NCBI GenBank assembly: GCA_964436865.1 | Contig: CAYTFK010000018.1 | Location: 1-45,032, forward strand | DNA: 45,032 nt | Source of the DNA: JAXGPP01 sp964436865 | Lineage (GTDB): Bacteria; Planctomycetota; Planctomycetia; Pirellulales; Thermoguttaceae | Direction of reading: 5' to 3' | In this document: in pieces, positions 24,372 through 33,251 of the stretch | Layout: each line of letters begins with the position of its first letter | Numbering within the stretch: the first letter of the stretch is position 1 | Position numbers and translations under genes: made by a program | Notes under the pieces: generated by a model | What the model was told of the DNA's origin: nothing | The model's database searches: none | Seen by the model: only the letters and a program-made list of their open reading frames with translations

Positions 24372-24773
24372 TCAGGGCGCACCTCCCATGCCCGGCAGTG
24401 GGTCGAGGTGGATTTCAGGCACAAGCGCCGGATCAAGGGCGGCGCCTCGCGTCGCCTCACCGGCCAGGCCCGCATCGATACAACGCGTCAAATCGCGCAG
24501 AAAGCGATCGACATCCAAGCCGAGGTGCCGCGAGCAATAGGGTGAGAGATAGCCTCGCGAACTGTCCAACAGCTTGCGGGCGCCGTGAGCGTTGCCATTG
24601 GCAAGATGATGGAGGGCCACGGCGGCCTGGATCAGCCCTTTATAGAACTCTCGCGAACTGCCTGTCTCCTCCAGCCAAACCGCCTCCCACAACTCATGGC
24701 TGTTGAAGAAGTGACAACGATTGAATTCCTCGACCCCCCTGAGGAAGAGTGGATCGTACGTCGTTCGATTCAT
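24372..24773 (-). CDS. DUF309 family protein
   Basis: A 133-aa helical protein. The core FNRCHFFNSHELWEAVWLEE...REFYKGLIQAAVALHHLANGNAHGARKLL matches the DUF309 signature, including the conserved H/E and the GLIQ...ALHH helix. The biochemical role of the family is unknown. It is the first gene of the long leftward run, with a start about 40 bases from the predicted transcription start. No clear ribosome site precedes the ATG. Confidence 0.88.
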   Translation of the reverse strand: MNRTTYDPLFLRGVEEFNRCHFFNSHELWEAVWLEETGSSREFYKGLIQAAVALHHLANGNAHGARKLLDSSRGYLSPYCSRHLGLDVDRFLRDLTRCIDAGLAGEATRGAALDPALVPEIHLDPLPGMGGAP

Positions 24774-24818
24774 CGGCCCACTTTCGTCGGTTGCAGGGGA
24801 TCACAACGTGGCCCAATG

Positions 24819-24848
24819 ATTATAGTTGGCGCGTTGCCCAGTGGCCAA
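24819..24848 (-). promoter_or_regulatory. Promoter of the DUF309-folE-moa run
   Basis: On the minus strand, TTGGCC (24843-24848) is separated by 18 bases from a perfect TATAAT (24819-24824). The predicted start near 24812 leaves a leader of about 40 bases to the DUF309 ATG. No similarly good promoter was found downstream before 17542. Confidence 0.62.
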
Positions 24849-24937
24849 TCGCATCGTGTGGCCGTCGCAACCAGAAGCCGCCCCCAGGCGCCCGAGGGCC
24901 ACCCCCTGCCTTGACACTCCGCGGACCACTTCGGACA

Positions 24938-25627
24938 ATGGCGGCAACCGCCTCGGGGGAGGGTGCACGACAGGTGGCCGTTCCGTCACAAGCCAAGCAA
25001 CATGCCGCCAAGATCATCCACGGGCTCCGGCGGGAGTACCCCGATGCGACGTGCGCGCTGGAATTCAACACGCCGCTGGAACTGCTCGTAGCCACCATCC
25101 TGTCGGCCCAGTGCACGGACGCACGCGTGAATCTTGTTACGCGGGACCTGTTCAAGAAGTACCGTTCCGCTGACGACTATGCCCAGGCCGATGTGGCCGA
25201 TTTGGAACGCGATATCCAGTCCACCGGGTTCTTCCGCAACAAGGCACGGAGCATCATGGCCTGCTGCCAGGCGATCGCCTCGGAGCACGGAGGCGAGGTG
25301 CCGCGCGATCTGGATTCGCTCGTCGCCCTGCCGGGAATCGGCCGCAAAACGGCCAACGTGATCCTCGGTACCGCGTACGGGATCGCGTCAGGAATCGTGG
25401 TTGATACTCACGTCATTCGCCTCAGTCGCCGCCTCGGCCTGACCGAGCAGAAAGATCCGGAGAAGATCGAACGCGATCTGATCGAGCAGATCCCGCGGAA
25501 GGAGTGGATCAACTTCAGTCACCGCCTGATCCATCATGGCCGCCGCACTTGCGTGGCGCGGAAGCCGAAATGCGAGGTCTGCGTCCTGGCTGACGTTTGC
25601 CCCCGCATTGGCGTCGCCGAAGCCTGA
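24938..25627 (+). CDS. nth: Endonuclease III
   Basis: A 229-aa base-excision-repair glycosylase/AP lyase acting on oxidised pyrimidines. The helix-hairpin-helix LPGIGRKTANVIL carries the catalytic Lys, VVDTHVIRLSRRLGL the catalytic Asp, and the C-terminal C-x6-C-x2-C-x5-C motif (CVARKPKCEVCVLADVC) holds the [4Fe-4S] cluster. The start is uncertain. ATG 24938 gives a 12-residue extension, and TTGACA (24911-24916) with a 17-base spacer to GACAAT would place transcription start beyond it. An in-frame GTG at 24974 matches the length of E. coli Nth better. It is followed by dcd. Confidence 0.93.
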   Translation: MAATASGEGARQVAVPSQAKQHAAKIIHGLRREYPDATCALEFNTPLELLVATILSAQCTDARVNLVTRDLFKKYRSADDYAQADVADLERDIQSTGFFRNKARSIMACCQAIASEHGGEVPRDLDSLVALPGIGRKTANVILGTAYGIASGIVVDTHVIRLSRRLGLTEQKDPEKIERDLIEQIPRKEWINFSHRLIHHGRRTCVARKPKCEVCVLADVCPRIGVAEA

Positions 25628-25668
25628 CCCAGGTCTACGAGAGAACCGCCAGCACAGGTAGACAAGTA

Positions 25669-26247
25669 ATGATTCTCTCCGGACATGAGATCAAGGCACA
25701 GTTGGGACGGAATATCATCATCGACCCGTTCGATGATTCGAAGCTCAACCCCAACAGCTATAATCTCACTCTCCACGACGAATTGTTGGTTTACGAGGAG
25801 GTCATCCTCGACATGCGGCGGTCGAATCGCGTCCGCCGGATTCACATTCCGCCCGACGGCCTGGTGCTCAATCCCAACCAGCTTTACCTGGCTCGCACCG
25901 TCGAGCGGACGGAGACGCGGAATCTCGTGCCGATGATCGAGGGGCGGTCGTCCATCGGCCGCCTCGGGCTGTTCGTCCATGTGACTGCCGGGTTTGGCGA
26001 CGTGGGGTTCTGCGGCTTTTGGACTCTGGAGATGTTCGCCGTGCAGCCGGTGAGGATCTATGCCGGGGTTTCGATCTGTCAGATCATCTATCATGACATT
26101 CGCGGCACGTTCACCGAGTACGCGAGCGACAAGTACCAGAACAACCAGGACATCCAGCCCAGCCTGCTGTTCAAGGAGCTTGATCCCAATCGGCCTCGCG
26201 GCCCGCAGAAGGAACTGCCCTTTGGCATGGAGCAGTGGTTTGAATAG
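25669..26247 (+). CDS. dcd: dCTP deaminase
   Basis: A 192-aa enzyme that deaminates dCTP to dUTP (or to dUMP in the bifunctional type). The pattern DPFDDSKLNPNSYNLTLHDEL, then EGRSSIGRLGLFVHVTAGFGDVGFCGFWTLEM, then YQNNQDIQPSLLF is diagnostic; the Glu in the GFWTLEM strand is the expected catalytic residue. ATG 25669 gives the normal N-terminus MILSGHEI. It follows nth by 41 bases and is probably in the same transcript. Both serve DNA precursor quality and repair. Confidence 0.93.
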   Translation: MILSGHEIKAQLGRNIIIDPFDDSKLNPNSYNLTLHDELLVYEEVILDMRRSNRVRRIHIPPDGLVLNPNQLYLARTVERTETRNLVPMIEGRSSIGRLGLFVHVTAGFGDVGFCGFWTLEMFAVQPVRIYAGVSICQIIYHDIRGTFTEYASDKYQNNQDIQPSLLFKELDPNRPRGPQKELPFGMEQWFE

Positions 26248-26257
26248 GCGCGACGGC

Positions 26258-29200
26258 TCATGCGCGGAGCCGGTGGACGAAAAGGACATCGCCGGAGAGC
26301 GCCTTCTCGGCCAGCCGCACCAAGTGGGAATGGTGGGTGAAGAAGATGATCTGCGTACGGGCGGAGAACTCTCCCAGCACTTCCAAGGCCGCTGTGGACC
26401 GCTGGTCGTCGAAGCCGACCAACACATCGTCGATGATAAATGGGACGGGTTCCTTGTCGGCGAGGAAGTTTTCAAGGCTCGCCAGCCGCAGCGACAGGTA
26501 TAGCTGATCGCAGGTTCCATCGCTCATTCCGGCGAGATCGACCGCCGGGCGTCCGTCCCCACGGTCGCCCATCAGGACTTTCTCGCCGCCTTCACCGAAA
26601 TCGGGAACCAGCCGGGCGAATGACCCGAGCGTGAGCCGCTGGAAAAGCTCACTCGCGCGGCGGAGCACAGGCGCCTCGTGCCGCTGCTGGTAGCGCTGAA
26701 TTCCGTCGCGGAGGATGGCCGCCGCCAGCCGCACGCGAACGTATTCCCCCACGTCGCCACCCAGTTGCGCCAGCAGATCCTGGATCGTCTCGGAAGCCTG
26801 TGCGGCCTGATCGCCGCAATCCAGCGATCCCAGTGCATTCTCTTCCTGGCCGACGCGCCGCTGCAACTCGTCGCGACTGGCTTCAAGCCGCTCGATTTCG
26901 TCGGCGAGTCGCCGCAAGCGGTCGGGCAGGTCGTCGCCGTCGACTGCCTCCGCCTCGGCGATGAAGGAATCGAGCGCCGTGCTTCCGGAAAGATTCAAAA
27001 GCTGGTCGTCAAGCGACTGTAGACTTTCCTCCAACCGCGCCGCCATCTGGCAGTCACGTTCGGCCCGCGGAAGCTCGTCCGATCGTTCGACGCCGGCCTC
27101 CTGGCAAAGGGTCTTCAGCGTGTCCTCGAGAATCGCGATCCGCCGCCGCTTCTCCTGGCGGGCCTGTTCCTGGCGTTTCTGTCGCTGGAGCAGATCCTGC
27201 TGCCGCTGCCGGTCTTCCTCAGTCTTCCTTAGTCGCGCGATCAGCCGTTCGGCCGTTTGCTCGACCGCCGGGGAAAGCAATCCCTCGTCAACTTCGCGGG
27301 CAAGCCGTTCCACGTCGGCGCGGAAGGCGTCGGCGTCGTGGCCAATCTGGTCGATCCGCAGCGTGAGGCTCTGAATCTGATCGGTCCGCGAAAAAAGCTC
27401 ATCGAGCCGGGTGATGACCTCGTTGGCCACGGCTGGCTCGGTATCGGCGGCCAGCTCCAGCGGTTCGAGCGCCGCCGTCCACTGTTCCCGCCAGGCTGCC
27501 AGGTCCAGGCGAGCCTTTTCAGCCGCCGCATCGGCAGCCGCCAGACGTTCGTGAAGTTGCCGGATCTCAGTCTCCAGTTCTTTCCTACGCGCAGCGATCT
27601 GGATCGACTGGTTGACGGCAGCCTCGGCCCGGTCCAGCAGCGCCGGCAACGGTTCGCCCGTTCCCCCCGGCAGCTCCCCGATTTCTACCAACCGCTCATT
27701 CAGCTCACCGCGGATCGCCTCGATCCGTTCGGCGATCTGAGAGGCCTCGCGCTCCTGATTGCGAAGAATCTCCGCCTGCCCGACCAGATTCTGGCAACGC
27801 CGCAACCAGGACCGCATTTCCTTGGGCGACCGCGGCTCGACACCGGTCGGACGCCAGGCTTCATGCCACTCGTGCTGAAGCCTGTCGCAGAGGGCAACGG
27901 TTGCGGCCGCCTGTTCCTCCAGCCGTTCGAGTTGCCGGAGAATCGCGTCTAGCTGAGCTTCGAGCGCCGCCCGCTGAGCAACCCGCTGCGACTCCCGCCG
28001 CAAGCGGTCTGCCAGCTCATCTGCCCGCGCGACGGCCTGCACGTACGCCGCCGCAAGTTCAATTCCCTCGTCGAAATGGGCGAGGAATTCCGCCCGCTGC
28101 CCGGCGCCGACCGGGCGGTGAAACCAGTCTGCCAGGATCAGTTCCCAGCCCAGGTCCCGGACTCGTCTCGCCTCGACGAGGTCCCGCTCGGAGGGAACGT
28201 CTCCCTGACGCCGCAGTTCCTCGATCTGGAGTTCGGTATCACGCCGTGCCTTCTGGGCTTCTTCAATGCGTTCACGAATGGTATCGAGCCGCTGGCTAAC
28301 CCCGGCCAATTCGCTCGCATAGTGATCGACCGTCTCAGCGGAAGGGACCGGCAACCGCTCGAGGTCGGCTATCGTCCCGGACCAAAGGTCCAAACGGGCA
28401 AGTTCTACTTCCGCCTGCTCTTGAGCCTGCCGCAAAGCCTCGCGGGCCGCGATATGCAGTGCCTGAAGGTCGCCGTGGCCCCGCGCGCGGCGGATGGCGG
28501 CTGCCAGCGCCCGCGTGTCCTGCGCCACGGCGAGCCCAGCCAATTCGGCCTCGGCGAGGCTCACCCGGCCCTTCGACTGCTCGATATCCCGCGTTGCCTG
28601 CTCCATCTGGCCGACGAGAGCTCCATAGCGAATGCCGAGATTTTGGATCTGGCGTTTCTGCTGGCTGGTGAGACGCAGGCACTCGGCCGCCTCGAGGCTC
28701 AGGTCGGGCCGAAGCTGGCGGAGGATTTGTGCGGCATCGGCTTCGAATTGCGATCGTTCGGCTCGGCGCGCGACCACGTCGCGCTGCGCCTTGCGGTGGC
28801 TGCCGAGCAACTCCGGCAACTCGGCGATCCGACCGGCCTTGGCCACCACGGATTCGGGAATGACGAGTGACTGGAGCTCGCGGCAGATGCGATCGAGTTC
28901 CTCCCCGGCGATCTGCTCCTCGCGACGCGCCGCCCTAAGTTCACTCTCGACGTCGCTCCGCTGTTCAGTGAATCCTTCTCGAAGCATCCTTACTTCTGCC
29001 AGTTCAGCGCGCCGCGCCTGAAGTGCACGGCGCTTGGCCAGCACGGGCAGAGCCTGCGACACGCGTTCCAGCCTGCGGCGCTGGCGTTGGAGTTCCTGAA
29101 GCCGAACGACGATTCTATCGCGCTCGGCGCGGGCCCTGGTCAGCTCCTGGTCGTGCCTGACCCACTCGTCCGTGGGAAGCTGGGCCTGTCTTAGCGTTCG

Positions 29201-29782
29201 TTTCGCCTCCTCGAGCGCCTTGAGCTTCTGGTTGATCTGGCGGACCTGGGCACGGGGCGTAAACAATTCCTGGGCCCGTTCGTCGAGACGATCGCGGATC
29301 GCCTGAAGATCGGCTACACCGGAGCCCGCGGCGAACAGCAACTGCCCCACATCGCCCTGACCGTGCACGATCTCCCGCCCGCCCGCCACCAGCCGTTCGT
29401 GGCTCAATCCAAACATCTGGTGGAACATTTCCCGATCGAGACTTCCCAGGCAGGACCGCAGCGCATCTTCGGCCAGCGCGGTCTGATTGTCGCCGGCCAG
29501 CAGAGCCCCCTTGGTTGCCTTGCGGCGAAGGAACTCGATTTCGCGGCCGTCGCCAGAGCGGAGCGTCCCGCCGACGCGCAGGCTCTTGTAAGGATGAAGG
29601 AAGTCATCTGTCGAACGCGACGGAATGCCGAACAACATCTGCTCGATCGCCCGCAGCGCAGTGCTCTTGCCGGCCTCATTCGGACCATAAATGAGGTGCA
29701 AGCCCTCTTGGCCCGCGGAGAGGTCGAGTGCCAGATCCGTGAAAGGGCCGAACGCCCGCAGGTCGAGCCGCAGAATCTTCAC
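26258..29782 (-). CDS. SMC-like AAA ATPase, YhaN/SbcC-type
   Basis: A 1174-aa ATPase. Walker A GPNEAGKST is at 33-41. Long coiled coils of Glu/Arg/Leu-rich sequence fill about 170-1000, with no zinc-hook CxxC that I can see. The C-terminal part has a signature-like DLAGMSDGTCDQLYLSLRLA and Walker B FIIDDVLVGFDD. This is the YhaN type of Rad50/SbcC relatives, which partners a Mre11-like nuclease. It starts at GTG, overlapping the nuclease stop by four bases, so the two are coupled. The role is presumably processing of DNA ends or hairpins. Confidence 0.9.
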   Translation of the reverse strand: MKILRLDLRAFGPFTDLALDLSAGQEGLHLIYGPNEAGKSTALRAIEQMLFGIPSRSTDDFLHPYKSLRVGGTLRSGDGREIEFLRRKATKGALLAGDNQTALAEDALRSCLGSLDREMFHQMFGLSHERLVAGGREIVHGQGDVGQLLFAAGSGVADLQAIRDRLDERAQELFTPRAQVRQINQKLKALEEAKRTLRQAQLPTDEWVRHDQELTRARAERDRIVVRLQELQRQRRRLERVSQALPVLAKRRALQARRAELAEVRMLREGFTEQRSDVESELRAARREEQIAGEELDRICRELQSLVIPESVVAKAGRIAELPELLGSHRKAQRDVVARRAERSQFEADAAQILRQLRPDLSLEAAECLRLTSQQKRQIQNLGIRYGALVGQMEQATRDIEQSKGRVSLAEAELAGLAVAQDTRALAAAIRRARGHGDLQALHIAAREALRQAQEQAEVELARLDLWSGTIADLERLPVPSAETVDHYASELAGVSQRLDTIRERIEEAQKARRDTELQIEELRRQGDVPSERDLVEARRVRDLGWELILADWFHRPVGAGQRAEFLAHFDEGIELAAAYVQAVARADELADRLRRESQRVAQRAALEAQLDAILRQLERLEEQAAATVALCDRLQHEWHEAWRPTGVEPRSPKEMRSWLRRCQNLVGQAEILRNQEREASQIAERIEAIRGELNERLVEIGELPGGTGEPLPALLDRAEAAVNQSIQIAARRKELETEIRQLHERLAAADAAAEKARLDLAAWREQWTAALEPLELAADTEPAVANEVITRLDELFSRTDQIQSLTLRIDQIGHDADAFRADVERLAREVDEGLLSPAVEQTAERLIARLRKTEEDRQRQQDLLQRQKRQEQARQEKRRRIAILEDTLKTLCQEAGVERSDELPRAERDCQMAARLEESLQSLDDQLLNLSGSTALDSFIAEAEAVDGDDLPDRLRRLADEIERLEASRDELQRRVGQEENALGSLDCGDQAAQASETIQDLLAQLGGDVGEYVRVRLAAAILRDGIQRYQQRHEAPVLRRASELFQRLTLGSFARLVPDFGEGGEKVLMGDRGDGRPAVDLAGMSDGTCDQLYLSLRLASLENFLADKEPVPFIIDDVLVGFDDQRSTAALEVLGEFSARTQIIFFTHHSHLVRLAEKALSGDVLFVHRLRA

Positions 29783-31041
29783 TTGCCCGGCTCCCCGCAG
29801 ACAAGCTGGTGAACGAGCATCTGTTCGACATCGTCGAGGATCGCACGGAGGTTCTCCGGCTGATCGAGTCCGAGCGAGTAGTCCCCCTCCTTCAGTTCCG
29901 GCGGCAGTTTTTCGCGGAGGTCGGCAATTTCACTCGCCAGGACGGCGAGTCTCTCCGGCGAACTCTGGATTTCGTTCACATAGCGGACCAGTTCGCCGAT
30001 CGGACCTTCGAGCTTCGAGCGGTCGTAATCGGCCGGGGGCGACGTATTCAGGATGATCTTCTCGATCCAGACGTCGTTCCCGGCGTCCTGGGCGATCGCG
30101 CGGACCTCGTTCGTCCAGCGATGGGGTTCGGCGACCAATTCGCGGTGAATGGGAGAGGCTCCTGCAACTTCGATCCGCACCGCCAACGAGCGGTCGTCGA
30201 CCGCCGATGCGAGCCTCGCCAATTGGGCGCGGATGCGATCCAACAACTGGTAACCGTTTTCCACATCCGACGCGTCGAGCGGGCACCGTTCCCAGCGGAA
30301 GACGTCAAGTGCGCGATGCTCCAAATGTGGTTGCAGGCGGTCGTCCACAGTGACCAGCATGCATCCTTTAGGGCCGGTCTCGCGGATGTTGCGTCCCTGC
30401 AGGTTACCGCAGAAGACGATCGGCGGATCGTGGCTGAGAATACCCTGCTTGTGGATGTGCCCCAACGCCCAATAGCCGTACTCCTTTCCGCGAAGGTCGT
30501 CCAGCGTGCAGGGCGCGTAAGGCTGGTGACACGCGTCGTCCCCCGTGGCGCACGTATGCAACAGCCCGATGTTGAACGCGCCGCCGTCCCCGGCCGGATA
30601 GCCGCCGGCCAGATTGTCCGTTACCGCGCCGCTGGCGAAGCTCTGGCCGTGGACGATCACATCCCAGTCGTCCAATCGCAGTGACTGAGGCTTGCGGTGC
30701 CCCAGCACGGTGACGTTATCGGGCAGCGGCAGCCTGCGGGTCATCTTGTTCGCGGCGTCATGGTTGCCCGCGATGAGCACCACGGGTATGCCCGCCTCGC
30801 GCAAGCGTGCCATCTGGCTGACAAAATAGAGGCCGGTGCGGAACTCGCGCCAGTCGCCGTCGTAGAGGTCGCCTGCCACGAGCACGAACGCGACCGATTG
30901 CTCAATGGCCAGATCGACCAGGTTCTCCAGGGCACGCCGCGTGGCGCCGCGGATCTCCTCGATCGGGGCCCCTTCATAACGTTCCAGACCGCGGAGCGGG
31001 CTGTCGAGATGGATGTCCGCTGCGTGGATGAACTTGAACAT
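29779..31041 (-). CDS. Mre11/SbcD-like metallophosphoesterase, YhaO-type
   Basis: A 420-aa DNA exonuclease-like protein. The metal-binding motifs are in order: ADIHLDSPL near residue 8, GDLYDGDW, GNHD, LLHTC and GHIHK. ATG 31041 is preferred because GGAG lies five bases upstream and it gives the canonical start MFKFIHAADIH. The C-terminal 170 residues are the capping/partner-binding part. It forms a complex with the YhaN-like ATPase encoded next. The subfamily matches DNA repair exonucleases of the YhaO type. Confidence 0.92.
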   Translation of the reverse strand: MFKFIHAADIHLDSPLRGLERYEGAPIEEIRGATRRALENLVDLAIEQSVAFVLVAGDLYDGDWREFRTGLYFVSQMARLREAGIPVVLIAGNHDAANKMTRRLPLPDNVTVLGHRKPQSLRLDDWDVIVHGQSFASGAVTDNLAGGYPAGDGGAFNIGLLHTCATGDDACHQPYAPCTLDDLRGKEYGYWALGHIHKQGILSHDPPIVFCGNLQGRNIRETGPKGCMLVTVDDRLQPHLEHRALDVFRWERCPLDASDVENGYQLLDRIRAQLARLASAVDDRSLAVRIEVAGASPIHRELVAEPHRWTNEVRAIAQDAGNDVWIEKIILNTSPPADYDRSKLEGPIGELVRYVNEIQSSPERLAVLASEIADLREKLPPELKEGDYSLGLDQPENLRAILDDVEQMLVHQLVCGEPGK

Positions 31042-31092
31042 GGCACTCCGTCGCACAGTCTGCCCGCCTGCGGCCCAATGTCTATCTCCTGC

Positions 31093-31121
31093 AATATACC
31101 GGACGCACCCGGCCCGATCCA
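31093..31121 (-). promoter_or_regulatory. Possible promoter of the yhaO-yhaN pair
   Basis: On the minus strand TATATT (31093-31098) follows TGGATC (31116-31121) with a 17-base spacer. The -10 is good and the -35 weak. The leader would be about 45 bases. Confidence 0.3.
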
Positions 31122-31168
31122 CCCATTCAAGTCACCCGCAGACAGGCGGCCTGCCACTTGGGGCCCGC

Positions 31169-31198
31169 TTGACATACCGCTTGATCGGGACGTAGGCT
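31169..31198 (+). promoter_or_regulatory. Possible promoter of the aldehyde:ferredoxin oxidoreductase operon
   Basis: A perfect TTGACA at 31169-31174 is followed after 18 bases by TAGGCT (31193-31198), a weak -10. It lies about 60 bases upstream of the oxidoreductase ATG and is divergent from the yhaO promoter. Confidence 0.42.
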
Positions 31199-31261
31199 GT
31201 GTTGGATATCTGCCCGTCCGACGGCTGTTGCCGTGATCCACTTGTCCAGGAGGCTCCGTCG

Positions 31262-32998
31262 ATGGCCATTCTTTATCGCGTGAATATGACGGATCTTACC
31301 GTTCGCGCAGAGGAACCGGACCAGTCGCTCAATATGCTCGGCGGTCGCGGCCTGACGTCAACACTGGTTGACAACGAAGTTAACCCACGATGCCACCCGC
31401 TGTCGGCCCAAAACAAGCTGGTCATCGCACCCGGACTCCTCACTGGCACCGGGGCGCCCTGCTCCGGACGTCTCTCCGTCGGCGCCAAGAGCCCGCTCAC
31501 AGGCGGGATCAAAGAGAGCAACTCGGGTGGCATGGCCGCAATTGCACTCGCTCAACTCGACGTCAAGGCGATCGTCATCGAGGGACTGCCCCGAGACGGC
31601 CGGTGGTACCGGCTGATCGTCAGGGCCGACGGACTCGCAATCGAACCGGCCGAAGATCTGGCCGGGTTGGGCAACTATGCGGTCGTGGAGCGGCAGTATG
31701 AGCAATTCGGTCGGCAGATTGCATGCTTGAGCATTGGTCCCGCGGGCGAAATGCGCGCCTCGGCGGCAAGCATCGCGGTAACTGACGTTGAAGGGCGGCC
31801 CACCAGGCACTGCGGCCGCGGCGGCATGGGGGCGGTGATGGGCTCCAAGGGGGTGAAGGTCATCGTGATCGATCCGACCAACGGCCAGCGACCGCGGCCC
31901 GCGGATCCCGAGGTGTTCAAACGGGGTAGCGTGAGGTTTAACCAGGCGCTCAAGGCGCATCCGCTTACCAGCCAGACATTGCCGAAGTACGGCACCAACG
32001 CTCTGGCCAATGTGCTTAACGAGGCCGGGGGCTATCCGACGCGGAACTTCTCCTCCGGGCAGTTTGAGGGGACCGAGGCGATCAGCGGCGAGCGGCAACA
32101 CGATCTGATCGTCGAGCGGGGCGGAACCATCGCCCATGCCTGCCACCGCGGATGCACGATCAAGTGCTCACGGATCTATGTGGACGAGCACGGGCAGGTG
32201 GTAACCAAAGGGCCCGAGTACGAGACAGTCTGGGCCCATGGCGCCGATTGCGGGATCAACGACCTGGATGCCATCGCCCGCATGGATCACCTTGACGACG
32301 ATCTCGGTCTGGACACCATCGAGACCGGAGTCACCATCGGGGTCGCCATGGAGGCCGGCATCATCCCGTTCGGCGATGCACAGGGTGCCATTCGATTGCT
32401 GGAGGAAGTGGGCCGTGGGACTCCGCTGGGGCACCTCGTCGCCTCCGGGGCGCAGATTCTGGGCCAGGCCTATGGCGTGGCCCGGATACCGACGGTCAAG
32501 GGACAGTCGATCCCGGCTTACGATCCGCGAGCCGTGCAGGGCATCGGCGTGACCTACGCCACGTCGACGATGGGCGCTGATCATACGGCCGGGTACGCGG
32601 TGACCGCAAATTTGCTCGGCGTGGGCGGTCATGTCGATCCGCTCAAGCCGGACGGGCAGGTCGCTCTGAGCCGTAATCTGCAAATCGCCACTGCCAGCGT
32701 TGACTCGATCGGGCTATGCTTGTTTGTGGCCTTCCCCTTGATCGACGACCCGCAGGCGATGGAGGGGGTTTGCGAGATGCTCTCCGGCTGGCACGGCCGC
32801 GAGTACAGCGCTGATGATCTCGCAGCGATGGGACGGCAGATCCTCGCCCGTGAGCGTCATTTCAACGATGCCGCAGGCTTTTCCCGCTCCGACGATCGCC
32901 TCCCCGAATTCTTCCGCACCGAACGGCTTCCGCCGCATGACATTACGTTTCAGGTGCCGGACGAGGAGTTGGATCAGGTTTTCGATTTCATCAAGTAA
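31262..32998 (+). CDS. Aldehyde:ferredoxin oxidoreductase family protein
   Basis: A 578-aa tungsten- or molybdenum-pterin enzyme of the AOR family. ATG 31262 has AGGAGG eight bases upstream. The N-terminal domain has GGRGLTSTLV and the cofactor motifs APGLLTGTGAPCSGR and KSPLTGGIKESNSGG. The [4Fe-4S] ligands appear to be C294, C298, C302 and C486. Spacing of the first three (C-x3-C-x3-C) differs from the C-x2-C-x3-C that I recall for Pyrococcus AOR, so this is a divergent subfamily. It would oxidise an aldehyde to the acid with ferredoxin as acceptor; the substrate is unknown. The next gene is a MoaD/ThiS-like carrier three bases on, which links it to pterin-cofactor supply. Confidence 0.92.
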   Translation: MAILYRVNMTDLTVRAEEPDQSLNMLGGRGLTSTLVDNEVNPRCHPLSAQNKLVIAPGLLTGTGAPCSGRLSVGAKSPLTGGIKESNSGGMAAIALAQLDVKAIVIEGLPRDGRWYRLIVRADGLAIEPAEDLAGLGNYAVVERQYEQFGRQIACLSIGPAGEMRASAASIAVTDVEGRPTRHCGRGGMGAVMGSKGVKVIVIDPTNGQRPRPADPEVFKRGSVRFNQALKAHPLTSQTLPKYGTNALANVLNEAGGYPTRNFSSGQFEGTEAISGERQHDLIVERGGTIAHACHRGCTIKCSRIYVDEHGQVVTKGPEYETVWAHGADCGINDLDAIARMDHLDDDLGLDTIETGVTIGVAMEAGIIPFGDAQGAIRLLEEVGRGTPLGHLVASGAQILGQAYGVARIPTVKGQSIPAYDPRAVQGIGVTYATSTMGADHTAGYAVTANLLGVGGHVDPLKPDGQVALSRNLQIATASVDSIGLCLFVAFPLIDDPQAMEGVCEMLSGWHGREYSADDLAAMGRQILARERHFNDAAGFSRSDDRLPEFFRTERLPPHDITFQVPDEELDQVFDFIK

Positions 32999-33001
32999 GT
33001 C

Positions 33002-33235
33002 ATGGCACACGTCACGATGAATCTGTACGCAACGCTTCGCAGTTATGTGGGCGGGGTTGCGTCGGTGGAAGCGGAAATTGAGCCGGGGCAGACCGTGGCC
33101 CAGGTGCTTGAACGGCTCGGCGTTCCCTTGGAGCACACGCGGATCGTCTTCGTCAACAGCCGCGCCGCAACGACATCGCAGCCGTTGGAAGGAGGCGAGC
33201 ACATCGGCGTGTTCCCCGCCATCGGCGGCGGCTGA
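33002..33235 (+). CDS. MoaD/ThiS-like sulfur carrier linked to AOR
   Basis: A 77-aa ubiquitin-fold protein (MNLYATLRSYV..., then TVAQVLERLGVP, then VFVNSRAA) ending in AIGGG. The terminal glycines are the expected thiocarboxylation site. It begins three bases after the oxidoreductase stop, so it is translated with it. It differs from the MoaD at 19503-19748 and has the short loops typical of MoaD-like partners of AOR operons. It may supply a tungstopterin-specific carrier. Confidence 0.88.
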   Translation: MAHVTMNLYATLRSYVGGVASVEAEIEPGQTVAQVLERLGVPLEHTRIVFVNSRAATTSQPLEGGEHIGVFPAIGGG

Positions 33236-33251
33236 AAGGCGACCTTCTTGC

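Noticed and set aside
26248..26300. Hairpin GGCTC/GAGCC as a terminator between dcd and the YhaN-like gene
   Set aside because: The stem is only five bases, lies in coding sequence and has no U tract.
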